From: Ariolimax columbianus
Lineage: Eukaryota; Mollusca; Gastropoda; Stylommatophora; Arionidae
NCBI GenBank assembly: GCA_036924085.1
Contig: JAVGWX010000011.1
Coordinates: forward strand, 12,877,318 to 12,941,317
Length of the DNA: 64,000 nucleotides
Direction of reading: 5' to 3'
Positions 11,236 through 23,400 of this stretch are shown piece after piece; within the stretch, counting starts at the first letter, position 1; each line of letters opens with the position of its first letter. The notes beneath the pieces were generated by a model. That model saw only the letters and a list, made by a program, of their open reading frames with translations, did no database searches and was not told the origin of the DNA. A program made the position numbers and the translations under genes.

Positions 11236-12288
11236 ATTCCATTTCGGGTTAAGAGGAGGACATGTCAATATCATTTTATTTTAATTAAAGGAGTTAAGAC
11301 TTAGATACAGATAGGACTGTAGAAAAGGTGGTTAGATTCCGTTTTGTAGAGGGTTAGGATTACGTTTAGGCTTATGGTTAGGGTTAGGTTTAGGGCTATG
11401 GTTAGGGTTACGTTTAGGATATGGTTAGGGTGAGGTTTAGGGGTATGGTTAGGGTTATGATTACGTTTAGGCTTATGGTTAGGGTTAGGTTTAGGGCTAT
11501 GGTTAGGGTTACGTTTAGGATATGGTTAGGGTGAGGTTTAGGGCTATTGTTAGGGTTACATTTAGGCCTATGGTTAGGGCGAGGTTTAGGGCTATTGTTA
11601 GGGTTACGTTTAGGATATGGTTAGGGTTAGGTTTAGAATATGGTTAGGGTTAGGTTTAGGGCTATTGTTAGGGTCGGGATTACGTTTAGGCTTATGGTTA
11701 GGGTTATGTTTAGGGCTATGGTTAAGGTTATGATTACATTTAGGCTTATGGTTATGGCTAGGTTTAGGGCTATGGTTAAGGTTAGGATTACGTTTAGGCT
11801 TATGGTTAGGGTTAGGTTTAGGGCTATGGTTAAGGTTAGGATTACGTTTAGGCTTATGGTTATGGCTAGGTTTAGGGCTATGGTTAAGGTTAGGATCACG
11901 TTTAGGCTTATGGTTAGGATTAGGTCTAGGGGTATGGTTAGGGCTATGATTATGTTAAGGGTTAGGATTAGGGATATGGTTAAAATTAGGATTAGGGTTA
12001 CATTTAGAGTTAGATACCATGGTTGTTACTAGATCGTCTAACAGCATGGATAATGCCCCGCTGTTGTATAGACTGGATGCTGCTCTCCTTATCATGGCCA
12101 ACTGTGACAGATTCAAGAAATTCATTGTTAAGATGAGAGGAATAAAGAAATACAGGAGCGAGAATTTTCGTCTATTCTCGCAGAATGTTTGACATCCCCA
12201 ACAGTTGGAAGGTGGGCTATTCTGTGACGTAACTACTTCTACTTCGTTGCTAAAAATATATATTTGTTTTGTTTGGTGTGAATTAAGA
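11236..12288 (+). mobile_element. MITE-like element M1, copy 2, expanded core
   Basis: Shares with copy 1 the left segment (GGATATTCCATTTCGGGTTA...) and the right segment (ACAGCATGGATAATG... to TGAATTAAGA at 12279-12288). The left terminus is missing. The core has grown from roughly 100 bp in copy 1 to about 650 bp of telomere-like repeats. Confidence 0.75.
11338..11995. repeat. Degenerate telomere-like array inside M1
   Basis: Built from TTAGGGTTA, GGTTTAGGGCTATGG and ATTACGTTTAGGC blocks, with a mixed unit of about 24-50 bp. It is interstitial, not a chromosome end. Confidence 0.9.
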
Positions 12289-12469
12289 CGCAATTACCAA
12301 AATTGGATGCACAGACATTTCTTTCTGTGAGGAGGACAGTAAGGAACAGAGTGACAGCATGTACCTATCCAGACCCAGTTGAAGAATAACATGTATTCTA
12401 ACAACATAAACCTAAGTCAGACTACAAGGTCTATGATGAACTTCTACTTCTTCTTAGTTTCTTAGTCAG

Positions 12470-13395
12470 AGACTCGCAAAGCGGTCATGGACTGGCAAAG
12501 CGGTTATGGACTGGTAAAGTGGTCAAGAGCTGGTAAAGCGGTTATGGACTGGTAAAGTGGTCAGGAACTGGCAAAGTGGTCATGGACTGGCAAAGTGGTC
12601 AGGAACTGGCAAAGTGGTCAGGGACTGGTAAAGTGGTCAGGGACTGGCAAAGTGGTCAGGGACTGCCAAAGTGGTCAGAGACTGGTAAAGTGGTCAGGGA
12701 GTGGTAAAGTGGTCAGGGACGGGTAAATTGGTCAGGGACTGGTAAAGCAGTCAGTGACCAACAAAGTGGTCAGAGACTGGTAAAGTGGTCAGTGACTGGT
12801 AAAGGGGTCAGGGACCAACAAAGTGGCCAGGGACTGGTAAAGTGGCCAGGGACTGGTAAAGTGGTCAGGGACTGGTAAAGTGATCAAGGACCAATAAAGT
12901 GGTCAGGGACTGGCAAAGTGGTCAGGGACTAGAAAAGTGGTCAGGGACTGGTAAAGTGGTCAGGGACTGGTAAAGTGGTCAGGGACTGGTAAAGTGATCA
13001 GGGACTGGTAAAGTGATCAGGGACTGGTAAAGTGGTCAGGGACTGGTAAAGTGGTCAGGGACTGGTAAAGTGGCCAGGGACCAGCAAAGTGGTCAGGGAC
13101 TGGTAAAGTGGTCAGGGACTGGCAAAGTGGTCAGGGACTAGAAAAGTGGTCAGGGACTGGTAAAGTGGTCAGGGACTGGTAAAGTGGTCAGGGACTGGTA
13201 AAGTGGTCAGGGACTGGTAAAGTGGTCAGGGACTGGTAAAGTGGTCAGGGACTGGTAAAGTGGTCAGGGACTGGTAAAGTGGTCAGGGACAGGTAAAGTG
13301 ATCAGGGACTGGTAAAGTGATCAGGGACTGGTAAAGTGGCCAGGGACCAGCAAAGTAGTCAAGGATTGGCAAGGAGATCAAGGTCTGTCAAAGCG
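12470..13395. repeat. 19-bp tandem array, about 48 copies
   Basis: Unit GACTGGTAAAGTGGTCAGG with variants GGCAAAG, GACCAACAAAG and TGATCAGG. Longer blocks recur internally (for example GGACTAGAAAAGTGG at about 12927 and 13135). Confidence 0.95.
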
Positions 13396-13574
13396 GTCAG
13401 TGATCAATACGCCCGACACCGTCTTTAAAGGCAGCACCAGATCACCTCCACTTTGGTCAGTCTGAGGTCACCCTTCATACATGCCATAGTTTTGGTTCAT
13501 GGTTTCCATTAGGCTTCTACAGTTTTACGTCAAGTTGTGAGGGACTGAGACGCTAGTCCAGTCAGGGACAACAA

Positions 13575-13900
13575 ACTGACCAGGACGTCACATCCAGGTC
13601 AATACACTTACCAAGACCACAATCAGTTGTCCATGTAGCGTCCCTGGAAACAGGCTGTTGTCAAGGCAGCCTGGCTTACGAGATGTGGATCAATGTGATC
13701 CCCGTAGTATTGAGCGCCACGCAGATGAAGCCAAGCATAGCACAGAAGCCTGGAGGACCGCAGTCCACCTTTATCAGCACGCTCGGGATGGGACGAAAGC
13801 TACTACAACCCCCCACTTAACATCCTTTTCAGGACACACAATAGAGTAAACGTACTCATTGTAAACATTAAACAACAACAATAACAACAACAACAACGCA
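13575..13900 (+). mobile_element. SINE-C with CAA tail
   Basis: Contains CCCTGGAAACAGGCTGTTGT, AGCCTGGCTTACGAGATGTG and ACGCAGATGAAGCCAAGCAT, and ends in a (CAA)n tail. Other copies at 24300-24632 and 38385-38700. Confidence 0.8.
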
Positions 13901-13984
13901 TGTCTTCCGCGATTTCGAGCCAGTTGTTGGTGTCAGATTCATTCCGGGACCGAAGATGAAGCACAGTGAATGAGCTGACAGCAC

Positions 13985-14290
13985 TCAGAGATCATATATG
14001 GCTGCTAACATCAGGATCAACGAACCGCAGCTGGCTAAGACCCTACTCCACCTCCAAGCGATGGCCCTAGAAACAGGCTGCACTAGAGTGGTCTGGCTAA
14101 GAGAATATGGATCGTAGTAGGAAGGCAAAATCCCCCCCACCCCACCCCCTCCCCCCCTCTCTTCTCCCCCCTCCCTCAAACAGCTGAAGTTGGATGCATT
14201 GGCCCAAAAGGCGCAGACATTCCAACACCACTGTAAACTACAACGCAGCGTAATTTTCCAAACGTACGTCAATGAAGAAGAAGAAAAGGT
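13985..14290 (+). mobile_element. SINE-B with GAA tail
   Basis: Core GGCTAAGACCCTACTCCACC, TCCAAGCGATGGCC, AAACAGGCTGC, GTCTGGCTAAGAG, then TGTAAACTACAACGCAGCGT and GAAGAAGAAG. Same architecture as SINE-A but diverged. A C-rich run lies at 14130-14180. Confidence 0.7.
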
Positions 14291-15865
14291 TCTCTTCTAA
14301 GGACATGGCCGACCTAATTTCAAGCGTCGACCGGTCATCATAGTGCGCAGGTCTTCTTGGAGGGGACATATGTATTTATAACTATTTGAGAGCAAACGAC
14401 AAGGAAGAAAAATTCTCAAGGATGCATGGCTTATGGATTTTACAAAAGTGAAATTATCGTAACGGCGTTTGTCTCAATTACTGAGTCACAGGTGGAGAAG
14501 TTATAGAGCTGGTAGTTGAAGTACGATTGGACGTGTAGTCGCCAACTTGCTATGGGATTGCTATGACGTCACCTATAACCCTACCACGTGATCGACTTTG
14601 TGCGTGTAGCTAGAGCACGTTCGAACATTCGTGTATATCATCTCATCAATTTTCTCGAAAACTACTTGATGAACAGCTGTGATTAAAAAAACAAAACATT
14701 CTTAAATTGTCCATGACATTAAGCTTTTATGTTCGATTAATCCAGAGGAAACTTGGTTTCAGAACAGTCATATTCCGTATATAATATTTCAAATTTTCAA
14801 AAGTTTGTGGCCCATACATTAGGTTTTACAATACTACACATCAAAATTGGGTCAAGGCGACAGTTTGTCATAGAGGGTCTGATCCCGGGGCAATACTCTG
14901 GTCCTTTGGTTTCTGTATGTGGGTGCAACGCTAAGTGAAGAAATGGAAACAAAAAAATTCGGACATTCACAAAGGAATTAGGACATTCACAAAGGAATTC
15001 GGACATTCATAAAGGAAATGGTTGTCCCCCTACTCGAATTACGATCTCTCTTGTTTCTCCGACATCCCTTAATGAACAGTAAATAAAAAGGGATCCATAA
15101 CAATATTGTGGTGTGTAGAGTGAGGCAGTTGGTGAGAGTGTCATCAACAGAAATTGGCGTTTGACTAATTTATTCCTAATCTGACAACTCTAAGAGATCT
15201 ACAACTGTTAACGACTGCAGAAACTGCAATCCATCTCGTTGCCAGTTTGCTTCCTTTTCTCGAAGCACGCGCTTTTCACATTTCTTCCAGAACTCAATGT
15301 TTATTTATGAATGGGCATCAGGTGTCAAGTCTTTAACATCACACTATTTAAAATTCGTGTTCTGTGCATTGGCTTGCACTTTTGACTGCAGTCGATACAG
15401 GTTCTATGGGGTTACTGTGTGAATGTTAAGGTGAGAGACGAAAAGAAGTTTGGCCATTGTTTGCAATAATTTTGCCAACAAGATTCAGCTTTGTCATCCT
15501 AGTCCGTCTCACAAGCTGCGATAACTCAAGTTTTACAAGAGTGTCATAAAAAGTGTCATTTTACTTTGCAAGCCACACCGTTATTTGATATTTTCTGTTA
15601 GATAAAGTTGGATCTCTTTTCTTCTGCGCTACAACATTTTGACAGGACGCATTACCCATTACAAGGCACGGCGGTCTATCATCCACATTGGGGAGTAGTA
15701 TGTTGCCTATCCAATCACTAGCGATAAATCCATTCACTTCAGTGGTAATCCTTGCCATCTGTAAAGTGCTTGACAAAGAGGCTCTGCGTCACTGACAAAC
15801 CTGTTCTCTTTTCTGCCAACGTGCGCTATTATAATACGTTATCTTATGGTACTTTGAATTTCCCT
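14291..15865. other. Mostly unassigned sequence
   Basis: 14291-14480 may hold a decayed LINE C-terminus. Three tandem GGACATTCACAAAGGAATT units lie at 14960-15020. No supported gene. Confidence 0.35.
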
Positions 15866-15869
15866 TTTC

Positions 15870-16800
15870 TTGCAAGGAGTTATTATTAATTTTTATAAAA
15901 CAGTTGGTGTAATCTCAAGAACCACCACTCAAACATGGGTTCAAACGAGGATAACATTATTTTATTACAGATTACACAAGCATATTCTTCTTCTTCTTCT
16001 TCTTCTTCGTTCGTTCTCAATCTCCCGCTACCAAACCCTGAAAGGGCTTAAGTAGCAGAATGTAGTCCAGAGAACGGAATGCGTTGTGTCGTACTTTACA
16101 GCTTGACTGCGATATTTGCACCTTTCGGTCCAACACATCCCACTTCAGCAAGCATTTTTTGAGTACCGGGTTAGCATTCCCTCTTCGATCCCTTCTCCTT
16201 AGCCAGTCTGCCCTGCTGCAGCCTGTTATCCAGGAACACCGCGTGGAGGTGTAAAAGGGTCTTGGCAGCTCTGGTTCGCTGGCTCTTACTCTAGCTCATG
16301 CGCTGCTCAGCATCTACACAAGCATATTCAGTAATCTACACACACTAAAAATATCGACTAAAACTAGAGAAGTAACATACCGACTTTTATTTAATTTAAC
16401 ACCACTTCAAAGTAAAATATCATACAGAACACCAAAGTGTAAACTCTGCAGACAAAATATTCAAGAGACAGAAGAGCACATATTTTATCAGTGTATAACC
16501 ATATCCAAAACTTTAAAACCACTTAGATAGACAATAAACAAACACACAAACAAATGAAAGTACATATATAAAGAACAATAATGCTAAATACTTTCCCCAA
16601 AACAGACAGAAACACCCAAAACAGATTATTAACACTTTTAGCAGTATTTAAACAGTTAATTTGGACATGCACGAACAAAACACTTTATGAACAGCGAATA
16701 TACACTACACAACTCTTCAATTACATATACACCAAAAAAAACCAGAATATAAGACATACGTATTTGAACAAGTAATTGAATATTGCAATATTAACCTTCG
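15870..16800 (+). mobile_element. LINE C-terminal fragment, split by a SINE-A
   Basis: Plus-strand frame after the SINE: FNLTPLQSKISYRTPKCKLC, then RQNIQETEEHIFYQC, the C-x2-C...H-x4-C zinc-binding end of a LINE reverse transcriptase. Removing the SINE and one target-site copy rejoins the flanks. Confidence 0.7.
15988..16314 (-). mobile_element. SINE-A with 15-bp target-site duplication
   Basis: TACACAAGCATATTC occurs at 15973-15987 and again at 16315-16329. The element between has a (GAA)n-type tail (CTT on the plus strand) and the GATGCTGAGCAGCGC head. Clear target-primed insertion into the LINE fragment. Confidence 0.93.
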
Positions 16801-17154
16801 TGTTTATGTTTTCTTTCCCTTTATTTAAAACTGTTTTTAAAATAATGCGAACAGCTTTATTTTGCTGTTTTAACAATTAAAAAAAAATATAGATTTTGAC
16901 ATTAAGTTGTTTTTAAAAAAAAATGGTTGTTCTTTATTTTCTTTCTTTTCTTTAATCTGCTGCACTCAATTTTTTTCTCTCTCTCAATATTTGTCTTCCT
17001 TTCCTTCTTTCTTATGCTCTCTGTTCAAATTGCATGATTAAATTGAATTGAAATGTAAAAATGTATTTAAATGTGTATTTTCACAAAAGAAAAAGAAAAG
17101 TCTCTTGAAAGGTGTGGTAAGCATTAACCCACGATCCATCCAAATTCGTATATT
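16801..17154. other. AT-rich unassigned sequence
   Basis: Poly-A/T and pyrimidine runs; nothing recognised. Confidence 0.35.
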
Positions 17155-17305
17155 TATTTATTTTTTTGCGCTCGTCTTATTTTTCTAATCCCCAAGGCGT
17201 TGTGCGTTGAACCGTTGTGCCTGTCGTCCCATTGCATCCGACTTCAGCATTCATTTTATGTAAGGGTCTGCTTCCTCCTGCATATTCTAAGGGTTTGTTG
17301 TCTCA
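17155..17305 (-). mobile_element. SINE-D fragment (3' part)
   Basis: TCTAATCCCCAAGGCG, GCATCCGACTTCAGCATTCA and TTTTATGTAAGGGTCTGCTT match the fuller copies at 23845-24103 and 59735-59856. Confidence 0.7.
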
Positions 17306-17424
17306 CATCTCTTGCAGTATGGGTTTATTAATTCAGTTGAAGCTGAGCCAGCCCGCTGTTATCCTTTTCGAGATCTCTCGATTTATTGAATTTAATTTGA
17401 TCTATTGGCTCAAGTAGATATACG

Positions 17425-17965
17425 AACTTACGTTTTAGACGGGACAATCTCCAAAGTGCACATCTCCTTTTGAGCAGAAGGTGTTGAGCTTGAACTAAGA
17501 TTTCTTTTCATTGATTTGTAGGCCATCTGCAACACTTTCTCTGTTGAGCTCATTCCGTCTTTTCTCAACTTCTTTGAGGCTTTGGTTGAGGATAACCATG
17601 TCAATGAGATGAGATGAGTCAACTTATCCCTGTCTATGTTTATGCTCCTATCTTCCCAATCCAAGTTTTTAAAGACTTCCTCAATGGCCGATGTGAAGAG
17701 CTTTGGTGAGATTGTATCACCTATGTCGGACGCCAAGTTGTTTCTGTATGATGATGGGTCTATATAAGAGGGTGATATCCGTTGTACATACGCTGTTTAT
17801 CTCCTATATCAGTTGAGCATATTTTTCTGCGATTTTCTTTTTTTCTCAGGTCATTCAGCATTGCAGTTATTTCCATGTTATCGAAGCCATATTAATAATC
17901 CACAAACACAAGGCATAAATGCCTCTGTACCTCTTGCGCCCTTTCCACTAATTGTGTCGAGGTGT
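17425..17965 (-). mobile_element. LINE reverse transcriptase fragment
   Basis: Minus strand reads LVFVDYxYGFDNMEI, then SDIGDTISPKLFTSAIEEVF and KNLDWEDRSINIDRDKLTHL. These are RT motifs (F-D; G-D-T-I-S-P-K-L-F). Frameshifted; the catalytic FADD box is lost. Confidence 0.75.
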
Positions 17966-18064
17966 GTGTTGTTATAGTCGAACAAATCGAGAAGAAATGT
18001 TCTTTATGAAAATGTGCCTAATATTTTGTACTTCGAGTTCGAATTGAAAAAACTGCTTGCACTA

Positions 18065-18908
18065 AATCGAATTAACAATTTGATGCGAGGTTGATAGTTT
18101 GTTGCGAGGTTGACAGTTTGATGCGAGGTTGACAGTTTGTTGCGAGGTTGACAGTTCTATGGGAGGTTGACAGTTTGTTGCGAGGTTGACAGTTTGTTGC
18201 GAGGTTGACAGTTTGTTGCGAGGTTGACAGTTTGATGCGAGGTTGACAGTTTGTTGCGAGGTTGACAGTTCTATGGGAGGTTGACAGTTTGTTGCGAGGT
18301 TGACAGTTTGTTGCGAGGTTGACAGTTTGTTGCGAGGTTGACAGTTTGTTGCGAGGTTGATAGTTTGTTGCGAGGTTGACAGTTTGTTGCGAGGTTGATA
18401 GTTTGTTGCGAGGTTGACAGTTTGTTGCGAGGTTGATAGTTTGTTGCGAGGTTGACAGTTTGTTGCGAGGTTGATAGTTTGTTGCGAGGTTGACAGTTTG
18501 TTGCGAGGTTGATAGTTTGTTGCGAGGTTGACAGTTTGTTGCGAGGTTGACAGTTTGTTGCGAGGTTGACAGTTTGTTGCGAGGTTGACAGTTTGTTGCG
18601 AGGTTGACAGTTCGATGCGAGGTTGACAGTTCTATGCGAGGTTGACAGTTCTATGCGAGGTTGACAGTTCTATGCTAGGTTGACAGTTCTATGGGAGGTT
18701 GACAGTTCTATGCGAGGTTGACAGTTCTATGGGAGGTTGACAGTTTGATGCGAGGTTGACAGTTCTATGGGAGGTTGACAGTTTGTTGCGAGGTTGACAG
18801 TTCGATGCGAGGTTGACAGTTCTATGGGAGGTTGACAGTTTGATGCGAGGTTGACAGTTCTATGGGAGGTTGACAGTTTGATGCGAGGTTGACAGTTTGA
18901 TGCGAGGT
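18065..18908. repeat. 19-bp tandem array, about 44 copies
   Basis: Unit GAGGTTGACAGTTTGTTGC, with variants TTGATAG, TTCTATGG and TTTGATGC grouped in blocks. Unrelated in sequence to the other 19-bp array. Confidence 0.95.
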
Positions 18909-19478
18909 AGCTAATCGTGGCTGGGGTTCGTACATAACAAAAAAAATCAACATACTAGTCACTCCAATTATAACCGGAAAGAGACGCGACGAAAGCAGTA
19001 ACACACGCTATCAACATACATTTCAACACGATCTGCTTCGAATCTAATTACTCATTTATTATCATTGTCAAATTAACGATCTAATTTCTTGCTTTTCTGT
19101 ACGTTATGCATGTGTACAAGTTTTAATAGATGAAATGATAAAAATGTTATTCGTTTGCAGTAAAGTAAAGGTTTATCCCACAGTTATTGTTTTTGAGTGC
19201 CTACGATGAGTAACTTTACTCTTGTGTGAGCCTTGAAAGGACGTTAGGTGGTGGGTTGCTGAAGTTTTCCTGACATCCCAAGCGCGCTGATGAAGGTGGA
19301 CCAGGGTCGTCCAGGCTGTGTGTTATATTTGGTTTCTCCTGCGTGTCATTCACTATAAAGGAGATCACATATATTCACACCTCGTTAGCTATCGTGTTTT
19401 CAAGCAGAACCTCGTGGAAGACTTTAGTCTACTATACCACAGCTTGTATGAGGTAGGGTGGTCAGTCCCGGTACTTGC
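18909..19478. other. Unassigned sequence
   Basis: No feature recognised. Confidence 0.35.
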
Positions 19479-19672
19479 AGCTTAATTCACCCCAAACAGA
19501 GTTCACGGGGCTCTCATCGTACGTAACGGGGCATTCCATTTCGGGTTAAGGGGAGGACAGGTCGAAATGATTTTATTTTAAATAAATAAGCAAAGGCTTA
19601 GATAACGTAGAAGTGTAGAAAATGTGTTTATATTTAGTTTTGCAAAGGGTTAAGGTTAGGCTAGCTGGGTCG
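19479..19672 (+). mobile_element. MITE-like M1, left-end fragment (copy 3)
   Basis: CTTAATTCACCCCAAACAGA (left terminus) then CATTCCATTTCGGGTTAAGG and AAATAAATAAGCAAAGGC, as in copy 1. It stops at the start of the telomere-like core. Confidence 0.75.
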
Positions 19673-20169
19673 GCTGGAGCATACCAATAGCGAGATTCGT
19701 GCTGTCAAGACCATATTTGAAGTTTGTACTTCGCACCCCAACCGTACTATTCTAGCGATAGGCACTCTCAAACAGGAACCTTAATTACTAGTAAATCCCG
19801 TGACGGATTCGAACTACTTGACTAGTCACAAGAAATATAACGCTACTAGAAGCAGTCAAATCCGGCCAAAGCGGAAGGGGATTACGTACGACGAACGAAT
19901 GACTTGTTGACAGTGTGTTCCGAGTATAAACAACACAGCTTAGACATTCCACTCGTATTTAGTAGCCCACGACTCGACCAACGTGGACGGCGAAGCGGAA
20001 ACTTATCATTCGCCATCCTGTAACCTGCTGAGGTGTTCCAAAGTAAACAATTGCTATCTGACTACGGTAGTTTGGTGTTGACTGCTGGGATACGTCAACG
20101 AATACCACTTAAGTTAATCGAGGCATTTGGAACAGTCGCAAGTTAGTAACACAGTAGTAGTATATCTGG
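19673..20169. other. Unique sequence upstream of AIF1
   Basis: Non-repetitive and comparatively GC-balanced. GTATAAAC near 19923 is TATA-like. Possible distal promoter; no ORF supported. Confidence 0.35.
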
Positions 20170-20424
20170 TCTGCGTTTTATAAGCGTCGTAGCGTTCAGC
20201 TATATACACGACAAATTTATAAGTAGAGACACTTCATACAGGATTCAAGACTTTTTCAAGTACAAGATAAGAGCGTTTTGCTGACCAAGAGACTTGTACG
20301 AGCGTGGTTTGTTGAATTGAGACATTTTATCATTTTCGCCACAACCAACGTGAATTTCCAACAAGAGATAGCTGTTGATTTCGTTACACCAAAGAAGTTG
20401 ATTTGTTCACCCGGTATATTCAGC
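20170..20424 (+). promoter_or_regulatory. AIF1: Candidate AIF1 core promoter and 5' leader
   Basis: TTTATAAG at 20177-20184 is the best TATA-like element; a start about 30 bp downstream would give a leader of about 210 nt without an upstream ATG. A second TATA-like motif, GTATAAAC, is near 19923. There is no experimental support, and an upstream non-coding exon is possible (CAG directly before the ATG could be an acceptor). Confidence 0.3.
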
Positions 20425-20455
20425 ATGCCTGTGTTTGATAAATCAGACAAGCAAG
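20425..20455 (+). CDS. AIF1: AIF1 exon 1 (start codon; 31 nt coding)
   Basis: Encodes MPVFDKSDKQ plus the first base of a glycine codon, followed by donor GTAAAT. Joining to exon 2 gives ...KQGGKAFG, the expected family N-terminus. ATG 20425 is the first in-frame ATG, has A at -3, and starts about ten residues before GGKAFG as in AIF1 relatives. The frame is open further upstream but has no ATG there; I saw no ATG in any plus frame for roughly 500 nt before it. Confidence 0.88.
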
Positions 20456-23400
20456 GTAAATATAAATACTTTCTTTTATTTATTTGAATCTGGCTTTTTC
20501 TATTTGTCTGTGAATGTCTTCATCCATCAAACTTTTGGTCTGTCTGTCTTTCTAGATCTTGCCTTTCTCAGTCTATCTGTATGTTTACTGGTTTGTTCAC
20601 CAGAAAAAAGCATGCATCCATTGATCCGTACACCCATCAATCAATTGATACACTTATCTATCCACCTATCTATCTGCCAACCAATTTACCTATCCGTCCA
20701 TCTACCATAAATTCCACCCGCCAACATATCCACCCATCCATATACCTACCGTAAACTCATCAATTCACTCATACACTCCTCCATATACCTACCGTAAACT
20801 CATCAATTCACTCATACACTCCTCCATATACCTACCGTAAACTCATCAATTCACTCATACATTCATCCATATACCTACCGTAAACTCATCAATTCACTCA
20901 TACATTCATCTATATACCTACCGTAAACTCATCAATTCACTCGTACACTCCTCCATATACCTACCGTAAACTCATCAATTCACTCGTACACTCCTCCATA
21001 TACCTACCGTAAACTCATCAATTCACTCGTACACTCCTCCATATACCTACCGTAAACTCATCAATTCACTCATACACTCCTCCATATACCTACCGTAAAC
21101 TCATCAATTCACTCATACATTCATTCATATACCTACCGTAAACTCATCAATTTACTCATACATTCATCTATATACCTACCGTAAACTCATCAATTCACTC
21201 ATACACTCATCCATATACCTACCGTACACTCATCAATTCACTCATGCACTCATCTATATACCCATCCACCGTTCTGTCTACCAACCATTTGACCTAACTA
21301 TCCATCCAACTACCCTAAACTTCATAAAACGCATCCGTCAATATACTAATTCATCTACTAGTCTACCCCTCCACCTACAAACCCATCCACTAAAACCATC
21401 CAAGCATCCACCAATAACTCACACAACACATCCATTCATCTATACATCCACATACCCACTCACTGATGAACAACTTCATCCACGCAGTCTCCATCCATAG
21501 ACTTATCAAGCCATTCATCTATAGACATCTACCCAGCCATCCAGCAATAGACTCATCCACCCAGCCTCCATCCATAGACTCATCCACCAAGCCTCCAACC
21601 ATAGACTCATCCATCCATCCATAGACTCATCTACCCACCCTCCACCCATAGACTCACCCACCCATACATCGACTCATCCACCCTTCCTCCATCAATAAAC
21701 TCATCCCCCCACCCTCCATCCATAGACTCATCCACCCACCCTCCATCCATAGACTCATCCCCCCACCCTCCATCCATAGACTCATCCCCCCACCCTCCAT
21801 CCATAGACTCACCCACCCATACATCGACTCATCCACCTTTCCTCCATCAATAAACTCATCCCTCCACCCTCCATCCATAGACTCATCCACCCAGCCTCCA
21901 TCCATCGACTCATCTTCCCAGCCTCCATCCATAGACTCATCTACCCACCCTCCATACATAGACTCACCCACCCATCCATCGACTCATCCACCCTTCCATT
22001 ATCCATAGACTCATCTACCCACCCTCCATCCATAGACCCATCCACTCACCCTCCATCCATAGACTCATCCACCCACCCACCATCCATACTCATCTAGTTA
22101 TCTGTGCTGTTTTCCCCGTCTATTACATTATTCGAACATTCCATGCCGCTAGATTGGTTGTCTTTTTTGTATTCGGAAGGGCAGTCAAGCGTGGAGCTTC
22201 CTTGCGGCTATTCTTCTCTTTTCCAAAGGCCCTTCCTTTCCCAAGGCCGTTTGCTTTTGCTTTATTGCCCAATGTTTTCGTAACCACTTTTGTTTTTATA
22301 TATTTTTGTGGTCGGCCCTAACCCAACCTATTATACTAGATGTGACTTGTCCGTGTTTAGTCTATTCCCTCTCCCATGACCTATCCAACTTTGGTGAACC
22401 TTTGGAAGCTTTCGATTCTGCTGGCTTAGCTCATGGGATCATTGAAACATGGAAATTCCAACGCCATTTCAAGGTAACGGCTTCAAGGGACTAAATTCAG
22501 AAGACTTAACTACTGCTCTGGAATGAAGTGTTAGAGGCTTCAGTATACTAAGAAACAACTTTTGTGAGATGGGGTGGCAGGTTCCCTTTCTGTTTGTATT
22601 TTCCTTCCCTAACAGTAAGAGCTACCCATTTACAACTGGGTCGACTGGAGCGTGACAGTTGTGGGAGTTGATCCCCGTATCTTTGCCATGAGAAACGAGC
22701 GTTCTATCATTATACTAATCAGACGCTACAATATAAAACAATATAACGTCTGTGAAACTAAAAAATACTTTGACCACATCAAACGCATAGTCGTCTAAAA
22801 CAACCATACTGGAGGAAATGGTGCTGCAAGCAGGGCAGAGGTACATCGTGGAGAAGTAGGTGGCCACAGGACATCCAAGCGGATCTGAGGATGATAGTGA
22901 CAAAGACGGGAGAGTTGGCCTTACACATCGGCTGTTTTGAGAGCGACGATCTGCGAAGGACATGTTATATGATTTCGAGGTTCATTACTTCTTCCGACTT
23001 AATCTGTATTTGGATTGGCTTCGTTCGTTCTCAATCTCCCGCTACTAAACCCCGAAAGGGCTTAAGTAGCAGAATGTAGTCCAGAGAAGGGGAATGCGTT
23101 GTGTCGTAGTTTACAGCTTGACTGCGATATTTGTACCTTTCGGTTCAACACAACGGACTTCAGAAGCATTTTTTGAGTACTGGGTTAGCATTTCCTCTTC
23201 GATCCCTTCTCCTTAGCCAGTTTGCCCTGCTGCAGCCTGTTATCCAGGATCACCGCGTGGAGGTGTAGAAGGGTCTTGGCAGATCTGGTTCGCTGGCCCT
23301 GACACTAGCAGTCAGCTATGGGTCGCTGACCACTGCAGCTCATGCGCTGCTCAGCATCGTCATCCCTAATCTGTATTTGACCAGGGATCGAAGAGGGAAG

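Noticed and set aside
11338..11995. True telomere
   Set aside because: Degenerate, interstitial, inside a transposon with sequence on both sides.
20278..20424. N-terminal extension of AIF1 from an upstream start
   Set aside because: The frame is open but contains no ATG (20278 is TTG); AIF1 relatives start about ten residues before GGKAFG, which is ATG 20425.
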